Assembly (NCBI RefSeq): GCF_003944755.1
Contig: NZ_RWGU01000048.1
Span: forward strand, 124,001-188,000
DNA: 64,000 bases
From: Rhodovulum robiginosum
GTDB lineage: Bacteria; Pseudomonadota; Alphaproteobacteria; Rhodobacterales; Rhodobacteraceae
Reading direction: 5' to 3'
Below are positions 16,437-25,779 of this stretch, piece after piece; positions within the stretch are counted from its first letter, which is position 1; each line of letters starts with the position of its first letter. The notes under the pieces were generated by a model. It searched no databases, was not told where the DNA came from, and saw only the letters and a list, made by a program, of their open reading frames with translations. Made by a program: the position numbers and the translations under genes.

Positions 16437-17444
16437 TCAGTCGAGGGGGAAATTGCCCTCGGGCAGGTAGGCGTCGGTAAAATAGAGCGACGCGTCGGGC
16501 GCGTTCTTGAACACGTAGGTCTCGGCGACCTGTTCCAGCGCCTTTTCCATGCGCTCGGGGTCGATCCCGCCCATGCCGTTGGCCTTGGTGTAGTCGGTCA
16601 CCACGTTGGCCGCGATGGCCAGCTCCAGCCGGCGCTGTTCCAGCGCGACATCCGCCGCGGGGTTGCGCGCGGCCACGGCCTCGGCACCCATTTCTGGGTC
16701 GGCGATGACGTCCTTCCAGCCCGCGGCCACGGCCCCGAGGAAGCCCTCGACCAGCTCGGGGTTGGCCTCGGCGAAATCGGTATTGACGATGATCGCGTTG
16801 CCGTAAAGCGCAAGGCCGTAATCGGCCATCAGGATGGTCGAGATGTCGTCCTCGGGCACGCCGAGACGGACGAGGTTGAGATAGGACGAGAAGGAAAAAC
16901 CGGTGACGGCGTCGACCTTGCCCTCGGCCAGCATCGGCTCGCGGGTCGGAAAGCCCACCGGCTCGACCGTGATCTTGCTCATGTCCAGGTCGTTGGCGGT
17001 GGCGAAGGCCGGGAACTGGGCCCAGGCGCCGTCGGGCGGCGGCGCGCCCAGCACCTTGCCCTCAAGGTCTTTCGGGGCCTCGATGCCCAGCGACTTGCGG
17101 CCGACCACGGCAAAGGGCGGCTTGTCGTAGATCATCATGACGGCGATGACCGGGGCGCCGGGGTTCTGGTCGAGGAACTTGATCAGCGAATTGATATCGG
17201 CAAAGCCCATGGGGAACGCGCCGGTCGCAACCTTCGGGATGGCGTCGAGCGAGCCTTGGCCGGCCGATACCTCGACATCGAGTCCGGCCTCGGCGAAATG
17301 GCCATTGTCGATGGCGGCGAAATAGGCGGCCGAGGGGCCTTCGAACTTCCAGTCCAGCGCGAAGGGCACCTCGGTTTGTGCCAGCGCGGGTGTGGCGGCA
17401 AGCGTCGCGGCGGCGGCCAGCGCGGCCAGGGTCTGTCTCAGCAT
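16437..17444 (-). CDS. Periplasmic NMT1/THI5-like substrate-binding protein
   Basis: The 335-residue precursor has a signal peptide ending ATPALA-Q and the NMT1/THI5 fold signatures: VPFALDWKFEGPSAAYFAAIDNG near the N-terminus, then LDVEVSAGQGSLDAI and the GFADINSLIKF segment. Such proteins bind thiamine-pyrimidine precursors, riboflavin, taurine, nitrate or sulfonates. The ALDW-x-x-x-GP pattern favours the pyrimidine/riboflavin-type group, but I cannot choose. It heads the importer operon. I searched the leader for TPP and FMN riboswitch motifs and saw none. Confidence 0.87.
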   Translation of the reverse strand: MLRQTLAALAAAATLAATPALAQTEVPFALDWKFEGPSAAYFAAIDNGHFAEAGLDVEVSAGQGSLDAIPKVATGAFPMGFADINSLIKFLDQNPGAPVIAVMMIYDKPPFAVVGRKSLGIEAPKDLEGKVLGAPPPDGAWAQFPAFATANDLDMSKITVEPVGFPTREPMLAEGKVDAVTGFSFSSYLNLVRLGVPEDDISTILMADYGLALYGNAIIVNTDFAEANPELVEGFLGAVAAGWKDVIADPEMGAEAVAARNPAADVALEQRRLELAIAANVVTDYTKANGMGGIDPERMEKALEQVAETYVFKNAPDASLYFTDAYLPEGNFPLD

Positions 17445-17534
17445 CGGGACCTCCTCGTCACTATTTGAGCCAGACTGCGCGAGCGGCCGGGCAAGCGGGA
17501 GGGGCGGCGCGCGCCGCCTGCGGGCCGGATGCGC

Positions 17535-17573
17535 AAAACAAGGCGGCGCGCCGTTGGATTGAGCGCGCCGCCT
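17535..17573 (-). terminator. Terminator of the cyclic nucleotidase gene
   Basis: Inverted arms AGGCGGCGCGC (17541-17551) and GCGCGCCGCCT (17563-17573) form an 11-bp stem. The minus-strand product continues with TGTTTT (17535-17540). It lies 22 bp after the stop at 17595. Confidence 0.8.
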
Positions 17574-17594
17574 GTTATTTGGGCGAAAGTTGAT

Positions 17595-19574
17595 CTAAAG
17601 CGCGATGCGGAACCGGGCAAAGCCGTCTGGCCCGTCGCCGGCGGGCTGGACGTTCAGACCCGGCACGCCGTCGGCATAGGCCGCCGCGCGCGGGCCGGTG
17701 TCGAACAGCACGGTGGTGCCCGGCATCGGGGCAAAGCGCCAGTTGCCGTCGGCGGCGGGGTTGATCGTCCCCTGTTCCACGATGAAGCGCACGATCACGT
17801 CGCGGTTGGTATCGGGGCCTTCGAAGATCACCGTGTCGCCCTTGGCGCCGGGGAAGTCGCCGCCGCCGCCGGCGCGGTAGTTGTTGGTGGCGATGACGAA
17901 TTCCATGTCGTCGGTTACCGGCTGGCCCCGCCAGGTCAGGTTTACGATCCGGCTGGCCTCGGGGTTCAGCGGTTTGCCCTTGGCGTCGAAGCGCGAGGGC
18001 TGGCTGAGGTCGATCTGGTACTCGACCCCGTCGATCACGTCGAAATTGTAGCTGGGGAAATCGGGGTTCAGCAGCACCTGGTCCTGCGCGCCCGGCGTGA
18101 TCTGGTTGAACATCCCCGCCGAGCGTTCCAGCCAACCCTTCAACTGCGCGCCGTTCACCCGCACCGCGCGCACCGTGTTGGGGTAGAGGTACAGGTCGGC
18201 CACGTTCTTGATCGCCACGTCGCCCACGGGCACGTCGGTGTAATAGTCCGGCCCGCCCCGGCCCCCGGCCTTGAAGGGCGCGGCGGCCGACAGCAGCGGC
18301 AGCCCTTCGTGCGCGGTGCCCTTCAGCATCTGGGCGATGTACCATGTCTGCGCGTTCGAGACGATCTGCACCGAGGGGTCATCGGCCACCAGCGCGAAAT
18401 AGCTGTGCAAGGGGGCTGCCGTCTTGCCCACGGCGCGGCGGACATAGGCCAGCGTCTCTTGATGCTCTTTTGCCACCGCGTCCAGCACATGGGGCTGGCT
18501 TTCGACCAGTGGCGTGATCGAGCGGTCTTCGTTACGGCGCGCGATGGGGCGCAGCGCGCTTTCATGGGCCACGATCCGCCATGCGCCCCCGTCGCGTTCC
18601 AGCATAAGGTCGATCACCCCCAGGTGCGAGCCCCAGAAGCCGCCCATCACCGCGGGTTTGCCATGGATCGTGCCCTTGTCGGCCTCCACGCCGGGCAGGT
18701 CCGCGAAGGCGGGGCCGGGGAAGGGCAGGTGCTGGTGGCCGGTCATCACCGCGTCGATCCCGTCGACCGCGGCCAGCGGGATCGAGGCGTTTTCCTGCCC
18801 GGCCACATGGTCGGCCTCGCCGAGGCCGGAATGGCTGAGCGCGACGATGATGTCGGCGCCCTCTTCCTTCATCTGCGGCACCCAGGCGCGGGCGGTCTCG
18901 ACGATATCGCGCGCGGCGACGCGGCCCTCCAGATGCCGCCGGTCCCAGGTCATGATCTGCGGCGGGACGAACCCGATCAGGCCCACCTTGATCGGGTGCG
19001 CGTTGCCGGCGCCGTCGGTCAGGGTCCTTTCCAGGATGATATAGGGTTTCACCAGCCCGGTATCGGCGGTGGGGCTTGCCCCCAGCGTCTTGGCGATATT
19101 GGCCGAGATCACCGGGAACGCGGCCCCGGCCAGCGATTTCATCAGGAAATCGAGCCCGTAATTGAACTCGTGGTTGCCCAGCGTCGAGGCGTCGAAGCCC
19201 ACCGCGTTCATCGCCGCGATCACCGGGTGCAGGTCGCCCTCGCGCATCCCCCGCTCATAGGCGATGTAATCGCCCATCGGGTTGCCCTGCAGGAAATCGC
19301 CGTTGTCCAGCAGCATCGAATTGGCCGCCGCGGCGCGGATATCGGCGATATGCGCCGCAGTGCGGGCCAGCCCCACCGTGTCGACAGGCCTGTCCGCGTA
19401 ATAGTCGTAGGGAAAGACATGCACGTGCAGGTCGGTCGTTTCCATCAGGCGCAGATGGGCCTGGTTGGCGGCAGCCAGGGCCGAGAAGGGATGCAGCGCG
19501 ATCAAGGATGCCCCCGCGGCGGTGCCGGCCAGAAAGGCGCGGCGGTTGACGGTCGATGTCCGGTGGGTGGTCAT
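17595..19574 (-). CDS. cpdB: 2',3'-cyclic-nucleotide 2'-phosphodiesterase/3'-nucleotidase
   Basis: This periplasmic metallophosphoesterase of 659 residues starts MTTHRTSTVNRRAFLAGTAA, a twin-arginine signal. The N-terminal calcineurin-like domain has METTDLHVHVFPYDYY (about 43-58), LLDNGDFLQGNPMG, GNHEFNYGLDF and VMTGHQHLPFPGP with the metal ligands. The C-terminal 5'-nucleotidase domain follows from about 380 and contains YIAQMLKGT and VIATNNYRAGGGGDF. It should hydrolyse RNA-derived 2',3'-cyclic nucleotides and 3'-nucleotides for phosphate and nucleoside scavenging. An earlier in-frame start would bury the Tat motif, so the later ATG is preferred. Confidence 0.9.
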   Translation of the reverse strand: MTTHRTSTVNRRAFLAGTAAGASLIALHPFSALAAANQAHLRLMETTDLHVHVFPYDYYADRPVDTVGLARTAAHIADIRAAAANSMLLDNGDFLQGNPMGDYIAYERGMREGDLHPVIAAMNAVGFDASTLGNHEFNYGLDFLMKSLAGAAFPVISANIAKTLGASPTADTGLVKPYIILERTLTDGAGNAHPIKVGLIGFVPPQIMTWDRRHLEGRVAARDIVETARAWVPQMKEEGADIIVALSHSGLGEADHVAGQENASIPLAAVDGIDAVMTGHQHLPFPGPAFADLPGVEADKGTIHGKPAVMGGFWGSHLGVIDLMLERDGGAWRIVAHESALRPIARRNEDRSITPLVESQPHVLDAVAKEHQETLAYVRRAVGKTAAPLHSYFALVADDPSVQIVSNAQTWYIAQMLKGTAHEGLPLLSAAAPFKAGGRGGPDYYTDVPVGDVAIKNVADLYLYPNTVRAVRVNGAQLKGWLERSAGMFNQITPGAQDQVLLNPDFPSYNFDVIDGVEYQIDLSQPSRFDAKGKPLNPEASRIVNLTWRGQPVTDDMEFVIATNNYRAGGGGDFPGAKGDTVIFEGPDTNRDVIVRFIVEQGTINPAADGNWRFAPMPGTTVLFDTGPRAAAYADGVPGLNVQPAGDGPDGFARFRIAL

Positions 19575-19758
19575 TGGGTGCTCCTTCGGTGTGCGGCTGC
19601 CGAGCAGACCTAGAGTACCACCATCACGGGTGTTTGACATAGAGCAGGCGGCGGCGGCCGTGCGCGGGGCAAATCGTCCCCCCACGCGCGCCTCGGCGAT
19701 TGCCCTGCGCCGCCCCCCGTGGCAGGGACAGGGAAGTCAGCGCGAGGGACAGGCAAGG

Positions 19759-20715
19759 GTGCGGGCGGCAGAGACGGTGACATTCGGGGGCGGCGGGCTG
19801 GATCGGGCGGCGCATCTGCGCAGCGACCCGGGCGCGCTGGCCCGGTCATGGTCCAACGCGGCGGCGCGGGTGCTGCCGCTGTGGCGCGACAAGCCGCTGT
19901 TCGCGGGCGGGGCGCTGGGCTGGATCGAACCGCGCCACGCGCTGGTGCGCGACCGGCGCAACGGCGCGATCTTTCTGGGCCTGGCCGGCGGGGCGGCCCG
20001 TTTCGCCATCGACATGTCCGACTGGCAGCCCGAAGAGATGCCCGACACGCTGGGCGCTTTTGTCGACATCTCCGAACAGCACCATCCGGACCTGCCCGAC
20101 GACCATCGCTTTGCCGAGCTGCGCCGCGGGATGACCTGGCTGACGCCGCTGGAGGCAGAGCTTGCCGCCACCGCCCGCGGGCTGATCGCCTGGCAGAAGA
20201 GTCACCGGTTCTGCGCGCGCTGCGGGGCTGACAGCGCGCTGGCGCAGGCCGGCTGGCAGCGGGTCTGCCCGGCCTGCGGCGCGCATCATTTCCCGCGCAC
20301 CGACCCGGTGGTGATTATGCTGATATTGAGGGGTAATTCGGTGCTCTTGGGCCGCTCTCCCGGCTGGCCCGAAAGGATGTATTCGCTGCTCGCCGGTTTC
20401 GTCGAGCCGGGCGAGACGGTCGAGGCCGCGGTGCGCCGAGAAGTGTGGGAAGAGGCGGGCATAAAGGTGGGGCCTGTCGATTACCTGGCTTCGCAGCCCT
20501 GGCCCTTTCCGGCCTCGCTGATGATCGGGTGCCGCGGCGTGGCGACGAGCGAAACCATCACCGTCGACCCGGTGGAGATCGACGATGCGCTCTGGGTCAG
20601 CCGCGAGCGGATGCTGGCGATCTTTGCCGGCGAGGACGACACGATCCTTCCCGCGCGCCAGGGCGCCATCGCGCGGTTCATCCTGTCGCACTGGCTTGCC
20701 GACCGGCTGAGTTGA
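19759..20715 (+). CDS. nudC: NADH pyrophosphatase (Nudix hydrolase)
   Basis: This protein cleaves NAD(H), or NAD caps on RNA, to NMN(H) and AMP. About 318 residues run from a GTG start (VRAAETVTFGGGGLDRA) with GAGGGACAGG upstream. The N-terminal NUDIX-like domain is followed by a zinc ribbon (FCARCGADSA and VCPACGAHHFPR). The Nudix box spans GFVEPGETVEAAVRREVWEE, continued by AG, with the catalytic glutamates intact, and SQPWPFPASLMIG is the NADH-type signature downstream. The start is uncertain because no ATG fits; a GTG 18 bp later is possible. Confidence 0.92.
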   Translation: MRAAETVTFGGGGLDRAAHLRSDPGALARSWSNAAARVLPLWRDKPLFAGGALGWIEPRHALVRDRRNGAIFLGLAGGAARFAIDMSDWQPEEMPDTLGAFVDISEQHHPDLPDDHRFAELRRGMTWLTPLEAELAATARGLIAWQKSHRFCARCGADSALAQAGWQRVCPACGAHHFPRTDPVVIMLILRGNSVLLGRSPGWPERMYSLLAGFVEPGETVEAAVRREVWEEAGIKVGPVDYLASQPWPFPASLMIGCRGVATSETITVDPVEIDDALWVSRERMLAIFAGEDDTILPARQGAIARFILSHWLADRLS

Positions 20716-20770
20716 CGCGAAAACGGTGCGGGGGAAAACTCTGCATGCAAAGACGCCAAGGAGAGAAGGC

Positions 20771-21223
20771 ATGAAATTCTCGACCCGCGAAGATATCGAG
20801 GCACCGATCGAAAAGGTCTTTGCGCATCTGTCCGATTTCGAGACCCACGAGCGTGCGGTGCTGCATCGCGGCGCCCAGGTGACGCGCATCGACTGCCTGG
20901 CCGCGCCCGGCGCCGGCATGTGCTGGCTGACCAGGTTCGAGTTTCGCGGCAAGCCGCGCGAAGTGGAAACCGAACTGACCGAATACACCCCCGACGAGGC
21001 GATGGAGCTGAAGGCCGAAAGCAGCGGCCTCGTCGGCATCACCCGGATCGACCTCGTCGCGCTGTCGCCGCGCAAGACGCGTTTGGCGGTCAGCCTCGAT
21101 GTCAAGCCGCAGACCATCTCGGCACGGCTGGTTCTTCAGGGCCTGCGACTGGCCAAGTCGAACCTGAGCGATCGGTTCAAGACCGGCATTGCCCGCTACG
21201 GCCGCTATATCGAGGGGGCATAA
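20771..21223 (+). CDS. SRPBCC family protein
   Basis: The 150-residue protein starts MKFSTREDIEAPIEKVFAHL behind AAGGAGAG and has the START/Bet v1-like layout: a first strand, then the helical PIEKVFAHLSDFETHER, several strands and a long C-terminal helix (RLVLQGLRLAKSNLSDRF). These folds bind hydrophobic ligands, but the ligand is unknown. It lies 55 bp after nudC on the same strand and may share its transcript. Confidence 0.8.
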   Translation: MKFSTREDIEAPIEKVFAHLSDFETHERAVLHRGAQVTRIDCLAAPGAGMCWLTRFEFRGKPREVETELTEYTPDEAMELKAESSGLVGITRIDLVALSPRKTRLAVSLDVKPQTISARLVLQGLRLAKSNLSDRFKTGIARYGRYIEGA

Positions 21224-21260
21224 CGGCAGGGCCTGTGGCCCTGTCGCGGCGCGCAAAAAT

Positions 21261-22082
21261 ATGGCGCGCGCCCTACACGATTCGATCGAACCGTTTCAAC
21301 TGAACTATCTGCGCTGGGCGGTCGCCGGAGTGATCCTGTTGCCGTTTACGATACGGCATTGGCAGCCAATCGCGGCGGCTTGGGCCACGCACCCGTTGAA
21401 GTTGCTGATCCTCGGCTTTCTGGCGGTCACGGCTTTTAACTGGCTGCTCTATTCTGGCCTTCAGCACAGCAGCGCCTCGGCGGGGGGCGTCATGTTCGCA
21501 CTGTCCGCTGTCATCATCGTATTTTTTTCCAGGCTGTGGCGGGGTCGCCTATTGCGCCAACGCGACATTGCCGGCGCGGCGCTCGCGGTCCTTGGCGTCG
21601 GTCTTGCCATGCTTGATGAAATGGCTCGGCTTGCCTCGTCCCATCGGCTGTACGGGCCGATTTTTTTGTTTGCGGCCTCGACAGTCTGGGCGCTCTACAC
21701 GGTTTGCCTTAGGCGATGGAGCATTCCGCTGTCGCCATCTGCCTGTCTGGCCACAACGGTCTTTTCGGGCCTTGTCATCATGACCCCCGCCGCCGTTTTC
21801 ATGGAGATGCCGGATCCCCGCGCCCTGCTCGACCCGGCATTGGCGAGCGGGATTTTGTTTCTGGGTGCCGGGTCTTCGGTGGCGGCGTTCTGTGCCTGGC
21901 AGGCCGGCGTCGCCCGGTTTGGGGCCGCTCGCGCGGGTGTTTTCCTGAACCTCGTTCCGGTTTTCGCCGTTCTGCTCGGTCTGGTCTTTCTCGACGAGGC
22001 GTTGACCTTGCCCAAGGCGGCAGGGGTGGCCTTGGTTTTGACTGGCCTGACATTGAATCAAACGGGAAATCGGCCCCTGTAG
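21261..22082 (+). CDS. EamA/DMT-family transporter, apparently 5'-truncated
   Basis: The homologous part begins abruptly at MARALHDSIEPFQLNYLRWA. In full-length EamA proteins a first transmembrane helix ending in a W-x-S-N-F-like motif precedes this, but upstream sequence here reads into the preceding SRPBCC gene and shows no helix. The remaining 273 residues have about nine hydrophobic segments, including the second EamA repeat (GPIFLFAASTVWALYTVCLRR). There is no good ribosome-binding site. Base composition is lower in G+C than the neighbours. I read it as a truncated, probably horizontally acquired remnant. A short functional form cannot be excluded. Confidence 0.6.
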   Translation: MARALHDSIEPFQLNYLRWAVAGVILLPFTIRHWQPIAAAWATHPLKLLILGFLAVTAFNWLLYSGLQHSSASAGGVMFALSAVIIVFFSRLWRGRLLRQRDIAGAALAVLGVGLAMLDEMARLASSHRLYGPIFLFAASTVWALYTVCLRRWSIPLSPSACLATTVFSGLVIMTPAAVFMEMPDPRALLDPALASGILFLGAGSSVAAFCAWQAGVARFGAARAGVFLNLVPVFAVLLGLVFLDEALTLPKAAGVALVLTGLTLNQTGNRPL

Positions 22083-22092
22083 CCCAGGCCCC

Positions 22093-22190
22093 GATGCGGG
22101 CGCGCGATGGGCTCTGATCCAAGTGGCATGGGATTGTGAACGGCAAGCGGGCCCAGGCCACGCTCGCCCATCGGGCTCAATGCCCGCATC
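22093..22190. repeat. Nested inverted repeat at the EamA/pheA junction
   Basis: GATGCGGGC (22093-22101) pairs with GCCCGCATC (22182-22190), and inside it GATGGGC (22106-22112) pairs with GCCCATC (22166-22172). The arms enclose about 53 bp between two convergent genes. There is no T-run, so a simple terminator is not obvious. Confidence 0.6.
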
Positions 22191-22220
22191 TGCGGCCAAG
22201 ATAACCGTCGGCCGCTGCCC

Positions 22221-23054
22221 TCAGCGTCGCTTCGGGTCGGCCGGGTAGACGCCCAGAAGCGCCATGTGCGAGGTGAAATAGTTCAGCTCTTCGAGCGCCA
22301 GCCGCACGTTGCGGTCGTCGGGGTGGCCTTCGATATCGGCATAGAACTGGGTGGCGGCGAAGGTGCCGTCGACCATGTAGCTTTCCAGCTTGGTCATGTT
22401 TACGCCGTTCGTCGCAAAGCCCCCCATCGCCTTGTAGAGCGCGGCGGGGATGTTGCGCACCCGGAAGACGAAGGTCGTCATCATCCCGGCCTTGCCGCGG
22501 CGCTTGAGGTCCATCTCGCGCGACATGATCAGAAAGCGCGTGGTGTTCTTGTCGTGGTCCTCGATATGGCGGGCCAGCACGTTCAGGCCGTAGATCTCGC
22601 CTGCCAGTTCCGAGGCCAGCGCAGCTTGGGACGGATCGCACAGATCGGCGATATGCTTGGCCGAGCCGGCCGTGTCGGCGGCGCTGACGGGTTGGATGCC
22701 GTATTCGCGCAGGAAATCGCGGCACTGGCCCAGCAGCACCGTGTGGCTGAGCGCACTGTGCACGTCCGACAGCCGCGCGCCGGGCACGCCGAGCAGGTTG
22801 ATATGCACCCGCACGAAGGCCTCGTCGATGATATGCAGCCCGGAATCGGGCAATAGCTGGTGGATGTCGGCGACGCGTCCGTAGGTGGTATTTTCCACCG
22901 GCAGCATCGCCAGATCGGCCGCGCCCTTGCGGACGGTTTCGATCACATCTTCGAAGGTTCGGCAGGGGATCGCCTCGTGATCGGGCCGCGCCTCGCAGCA
23001 GGCCTGGTGCGAATAAGCGCCGGGCTCTCCCTGAAAGGCGATGCGTCCGGTCAT
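22221..23054 (-). CDS. pheA: Prephenate dehydratase
   Basis: This monofunctional enzyme converts prephenate to phenylpyruvate for phenylalanine synthesis. The start MTGRIAFQGEPGAYSHQACC gives 277 residues and GGGGGG lies upstream. The catalytic domain shows LPVENTTYGRVADIHQLL (about 54-71) and the essential Thr-Arg-Phe in NTTRFLIM. A C-terminal ACT domain (MTTFVFRVRNIPAALYKAMG, with NMTKLESYMVDG) provides Phe feedback inhibition. No chorismate mutase domain is fused. Confidence 0.95.
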   Translation of the reverse strand: MTGRIAFQGEPGAYSHQACCEARPDHEAIPCRTFEDVIETVRKGAADLAMLPVENTTYGRVADIHQLLPDSGLHIIDEAFVRVHINLLGVPGARLSDVHSALSHTVLLGQCRDFLREYGIQPVSAADTAGSAKHIADLCDPSQAALASELAGEIYGLNVLARHIEDHDKNTTRFLIMSREMDLKRRGKAGMMTTFVFRVRNIPAALYKAMGGFATNGVNMTKLESYMVDGTFAATQFYADIEGHPDDRNVRLALEELNYFTSHMALLGVYPADPKRR

Positions 23055-23173
23055 GTTTCCCCCCTTGCTGTCGGCCGCACCCGGAGGCGCATCGGCCGGG
23101 TAAGTACACCTTGCCAAGTCGAAGGGGAAGCGCATAGGTATTACCCGGGAAAAGACGCCAACGGGAACGCGAC

Positions 23174-23692
23174 ATGTTCGACACAATGACCTTGACGAAG
23201 GTCGTGGGGGCCTTCTGCGGGGCACTGCTGATCTTTCTGCTGACAAGCTGGGCCTCGGACGGGCTTTACCACGTTGGCGGGCACGGCCACGAAGAGCCGG
23301 TTTATCCGATCCTTGCCGAAGACGACGGGGCTGAAGAGGCCGCCGAACCTGTCGAAGAGGTGCCGATGGCAGAGCTGCTGGCCGCGGGCGACGCCGGCGC
23401 AGGCGCTCGGGTTTTCGGCAAGTGCAAGGCCTGCCACAAGCTGGAAGAAGGCGCCAACGCCGTCGGACCGTCGCTTTACGGCGTCGTGGGCCGCGCGGTG
23501 GGCTCGATCTCGGGCTTCAACTATTCCGGCGCGCTCGACGGCACGGCCGAGGCCTGGACCCCTGAAGAACTGTACGCGTTCCTCGAAAACCCCAAGGCCT
23601 ATGCGCCGGGCACGTCGATGAGCTTTGCCGGGCTGCAAAAGCCCGAGGACCGCGCCGACGTGATCGCCTATCTTCAGGCCGAGGGCAGCTGA
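23174..23692 (+). CDS. cycM: Membrane-anchored cytochrome c (CycM/cy type)
   Basis: The 172-residue protein has an uncleaved N-terminal anchor helix (about 7-28, VVGAFCGALLIFLLTSWAS), an acidic linker rich in Glu and Ala (about 47-66) and a class I c-type domain with haem motif CKACH (84-88). The probable axial methionine is in PGTSMSFAG (M149 region). This matches CycM (c552) of Paracoccus and cytochrome cy of Rhodobacter, which carries electrons from the bc1 complex to terminal oxidases. It diverges from pheA. Confidence 0.9.
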   Translation: MFDTMTLTKVVGAFCGALLIFLLTSWASDGLYHVGGHGHEEPVYPILAEDDGAEEAAEPVEEVPMAELLAAGDAGAGARVFGKCKACHKLEEGANAVGPSLYGVVGRAVGSISGFNYSGALDGTAEAWTPEELYAFLENPKAYAPGTSMSFAGLQKPEDRADVIAYLQAEGS

Positions 23693-23714
23693 TCCTCCGG
23701 ACGCGTTGAAACGG

Positions 23715-23742
23715 GGGCGCGCCCGGCGGGCGCCGCCCTTTT
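23715..23742 (+). terminator. Terminator of cycM
   Basis: GGGCG-CGCCC (23715-23724) folds on GGGCG and CGCCC (23728-23738) with one bulged C, followed by TTTT (23739-23742). It lies 23 bp after the stop. Confidence 0.6.
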
Positions 23743-23778
23743 GCGGGCCTGCTCGCGCTTCGCTCACATATTCTCAAC

Positions 23779-23808
23779 TTGAACACTCGACCTCGCGCTC
23801 TTTAGCTT
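23779..23808 (+). promoter_or_regulatory. Candidate promoter of yejABEF
   Basis: TTGAAC (23779-23784) is followed at 17-18 bp by TTAGCT/TAGCTT (23802-23808), 54 bp before the yejA start. It is a moderate consensus match in a locally AT-richer stretch. Confidence 0.35.
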
Positions 23809-23861
23809 ACATCCCAAGGAAGGCCGGGCATTCGCCCCGGCAGATACAGGGGAGTGACGCC

Positions 23862-25757
23862 ATGAAAGAGTGCCGTTCGGCCCGCGCCGCCGCGATGAGC
23901 CTGCCCGACATCAGGCCATGGACCGTTCTGGGGGCGCTGTTGCTGGCGCTCTGGGCGTCGGTGGCGGTTGCACAGGATGGCGTGACACGGGCGCACGGCA
24001 TCTCCACCTTCGGCGATCTGGCATACCCGGCCGATTTCGCCCATCTCGACTACGTCAATCCCGACGCGCCCAAAGGCGGCGAGATCTCGGTCTGGGCCTT
24101 CGGATCGTTCGACTCGATGCATCCCTACACCACCAAGGGCCGTGCCGGCGGGCTGGCCACGGTGTTCTTCGAGTCGCTTCTGTCGGGCACCGCCGACGAG
24201 GTGGGCGCGGCCTATGGCCTGCTGGCCGAGGCGGTCGAATACCCCGATGACCGGTCCTGGGCGATCTTCGACATCCGCCCCGAGGCGCGGTTTTCCGACG
24301 GCAGCCCGCTGACCGCCGAGGACGTGGTGTTTTCCTTCGAGCTGTTCCGCGACAAGGGCCTGCCCAGTTTCCGCGTGCAACTGCGCGGCCAGGTGGAGCG
24401 CGCCGAGGCGCTGGACGAGCACCGGGTGAAATTCACCTTTGCCGACGGCGTGCCCACCCGCGACCTGCCGCAACTGGTCGGCAGCCTTCCGATCTTTTCC
24501 AAGGCCCATTACCTGGACAGCGGCCGCGACTTCGAGGAAAGCAGCCTTGAGCCGCTCCTCGGCTCGGGGCCCTACGTCTTGCAGGAGCTCGACGTTGGCC
24601 AGACCATCGTCTACGCCCGCGACCCCGATTACTGGGGCGCCGATCTGCCGATCAATGTCGGGCGCAGCAATTTCGACCGCATCCGCATCGAGTATTACGC
24701 CGACTACAACGCCGCCTTCGAGGGCTTCAAGGGCGGCACCTACAGCTTCCGCAACGAGGCGTCGTCAAAGAGCTGGGCCACCGGGTACGAATTCCCCGCG
24801 GTGCAAGAGGGCTGGGTGCAACGGGTGTCGCTGCCCGATGGCAGCCTTGCCACAGGGCAAAGCTTCGTCTTCAACCTGCGCCGGCCCCAGTTGCAGGACC
24901 CGCGGGTGCGCGAGGCGATCGGGCTGATGTTCAATTTCGAATGGTCCAACGAAAAGCTGTTTTACGGTCTCTACGAGCGCATCCATTCCTTCTGGGAAAA
25001 CAGCCACCTTGCCGCCGAGGGCGTGCCCGGCGAGGCGGAGATCGCGATTTTGCAGCCGCTGGTGGCCGAGGGTCTGCTGCCTGAGACGATCCTGACGGAA
25101 CCGGCGGTGATGGCGCCGGAATCGGGCGACCGGCAGCTCGACCGCCGCAATCTGCGCAAGGCGTCGGCGCTGCTCGAAGAGGCCGGCTGGGTGGTTGGCG
25201 ACGACGGGATGCGCCGCAAGGACGGCAAGACCCTCAAGGTCGAGTTCCTCAACGACAGCCAAACCTTCGACCGGGTGATCAACCCCTATGTGGAAAACCT
25301 GCAAAGGATCGGCATCGACGCGGTGCATACACGGGTGGACAACGCCCAGGCGACCAACCGCGAACGGTCCTACGATTTCGACATCGTCACGACGCAATTC
25401 CCGATGGATTACGTTCCCGGCTCTGGTCTGCGCCAGTATTTCGGGTCGGAAACCGCCGATAGCTCTGTCTTCAACCTGATGGGGTTGAAGGACCCGGCGG
25501 TGGACCGGCTGATCGACACGGTGCTCGATGCGACCAGCGACGAAGAGCTGACCGTCTCGGTCAAGGCGCTCGACCGGGTGCTGCGGTCCAAACGCTTCTG
25601 GGTGCCGCAATGGTTCAAGGATACGCACACCGTCGCCTATTACGACATGTACGAGCATCCCGAGCCCCTGCCGCCCTACGCGCTGGGAAATCTCGATTTC
25701 TGGTGGTACAACGCGGAAAAGGCCAAAGACCTAAGGGCCGCCGGCGCGATCCGGTAG
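23862..25757 (+). CDS. yejA: Peptide ABC transporter substrate-binding protein
   Basis: The 631-residue precursor starts [20 protein letters not shown] with AGGGGAG upstream. Its long signal peptide ends ASVAVA-Q near residue 39. The mature part is a family 5 extracellular solute-binding protein: [20 protein letters not shown], then [20 protein letters not shown] and the [11 protein letters not shown] motif. YejA-type proteins capture oligopeptides (or microcin-like peptides) in the periplasm. It heads the complete yejABEF operon. Confidence 0.93.
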   Translation: MKECRSARAAAMSLPDIRPWTVLGALLLALWASVAVAQDGVTRAHGISTFGDLAYPADFAHLDYVNPDAPKGGEISVWAFGSFDSMHPYTTKGRAGGLATVFFESLLSGTADEVGAAYGLLAEAVEYPDDRSWAIFDIRPEARFSDGSPLTAEDVVFSFELFRDKGLPSFRVQLRGQVERAEALDEHRVKFTFADGVPTRDLPQLVGSLPIFSKAHYLDSGRDFEESSLEPLLGSGPYVLQELDVGQTIVYARDPDYWGADLPINVGRSNFDRIRIEYYADYNAAFEGFKGGTYSFRNEASSKSWATGYEFPAVQEGWVQRVSLPDGSLATGQSFVFNLRRPQLQDPRVREAIGLMFNFEWSNEKLFYGLYERIHSFWENSHLAAEGVPGEAEIAILQPLVAEGLLPETILTEPAVMAPESGDRQLDRRNLRKASALLEEAGWVVGDDGMRRKDGKTLKVEFLNDSQTFDRVINPYVENLQRIGIDAVHTRVDNAQATNRERSYDFDIVTTQFPMDYVPGSGLRQYFGSETADSSVFNLMGLKDPAVDRLIDTVLDATSDEELTVSVKALDRVLRSKRFWVPQWFKDTHTVAYYDMYEHPEPLPPYALGNLDFWWYNAEKAKDLRAAGAIR

Positions 25758-25779
25758 AAAAGCGAGCAGAACACACCCC

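Noticed and set aside
17445-17594. Riboswitch (TPP or FMN) ahead of the NMT1/THI5-type binding protein gene
   Set aside because: None of the conserved TPP or FMN aptamer blocks is present; the hairpin at 17541-17573 is explained as the terminator of the convergently placed nucleotidase transcript end.
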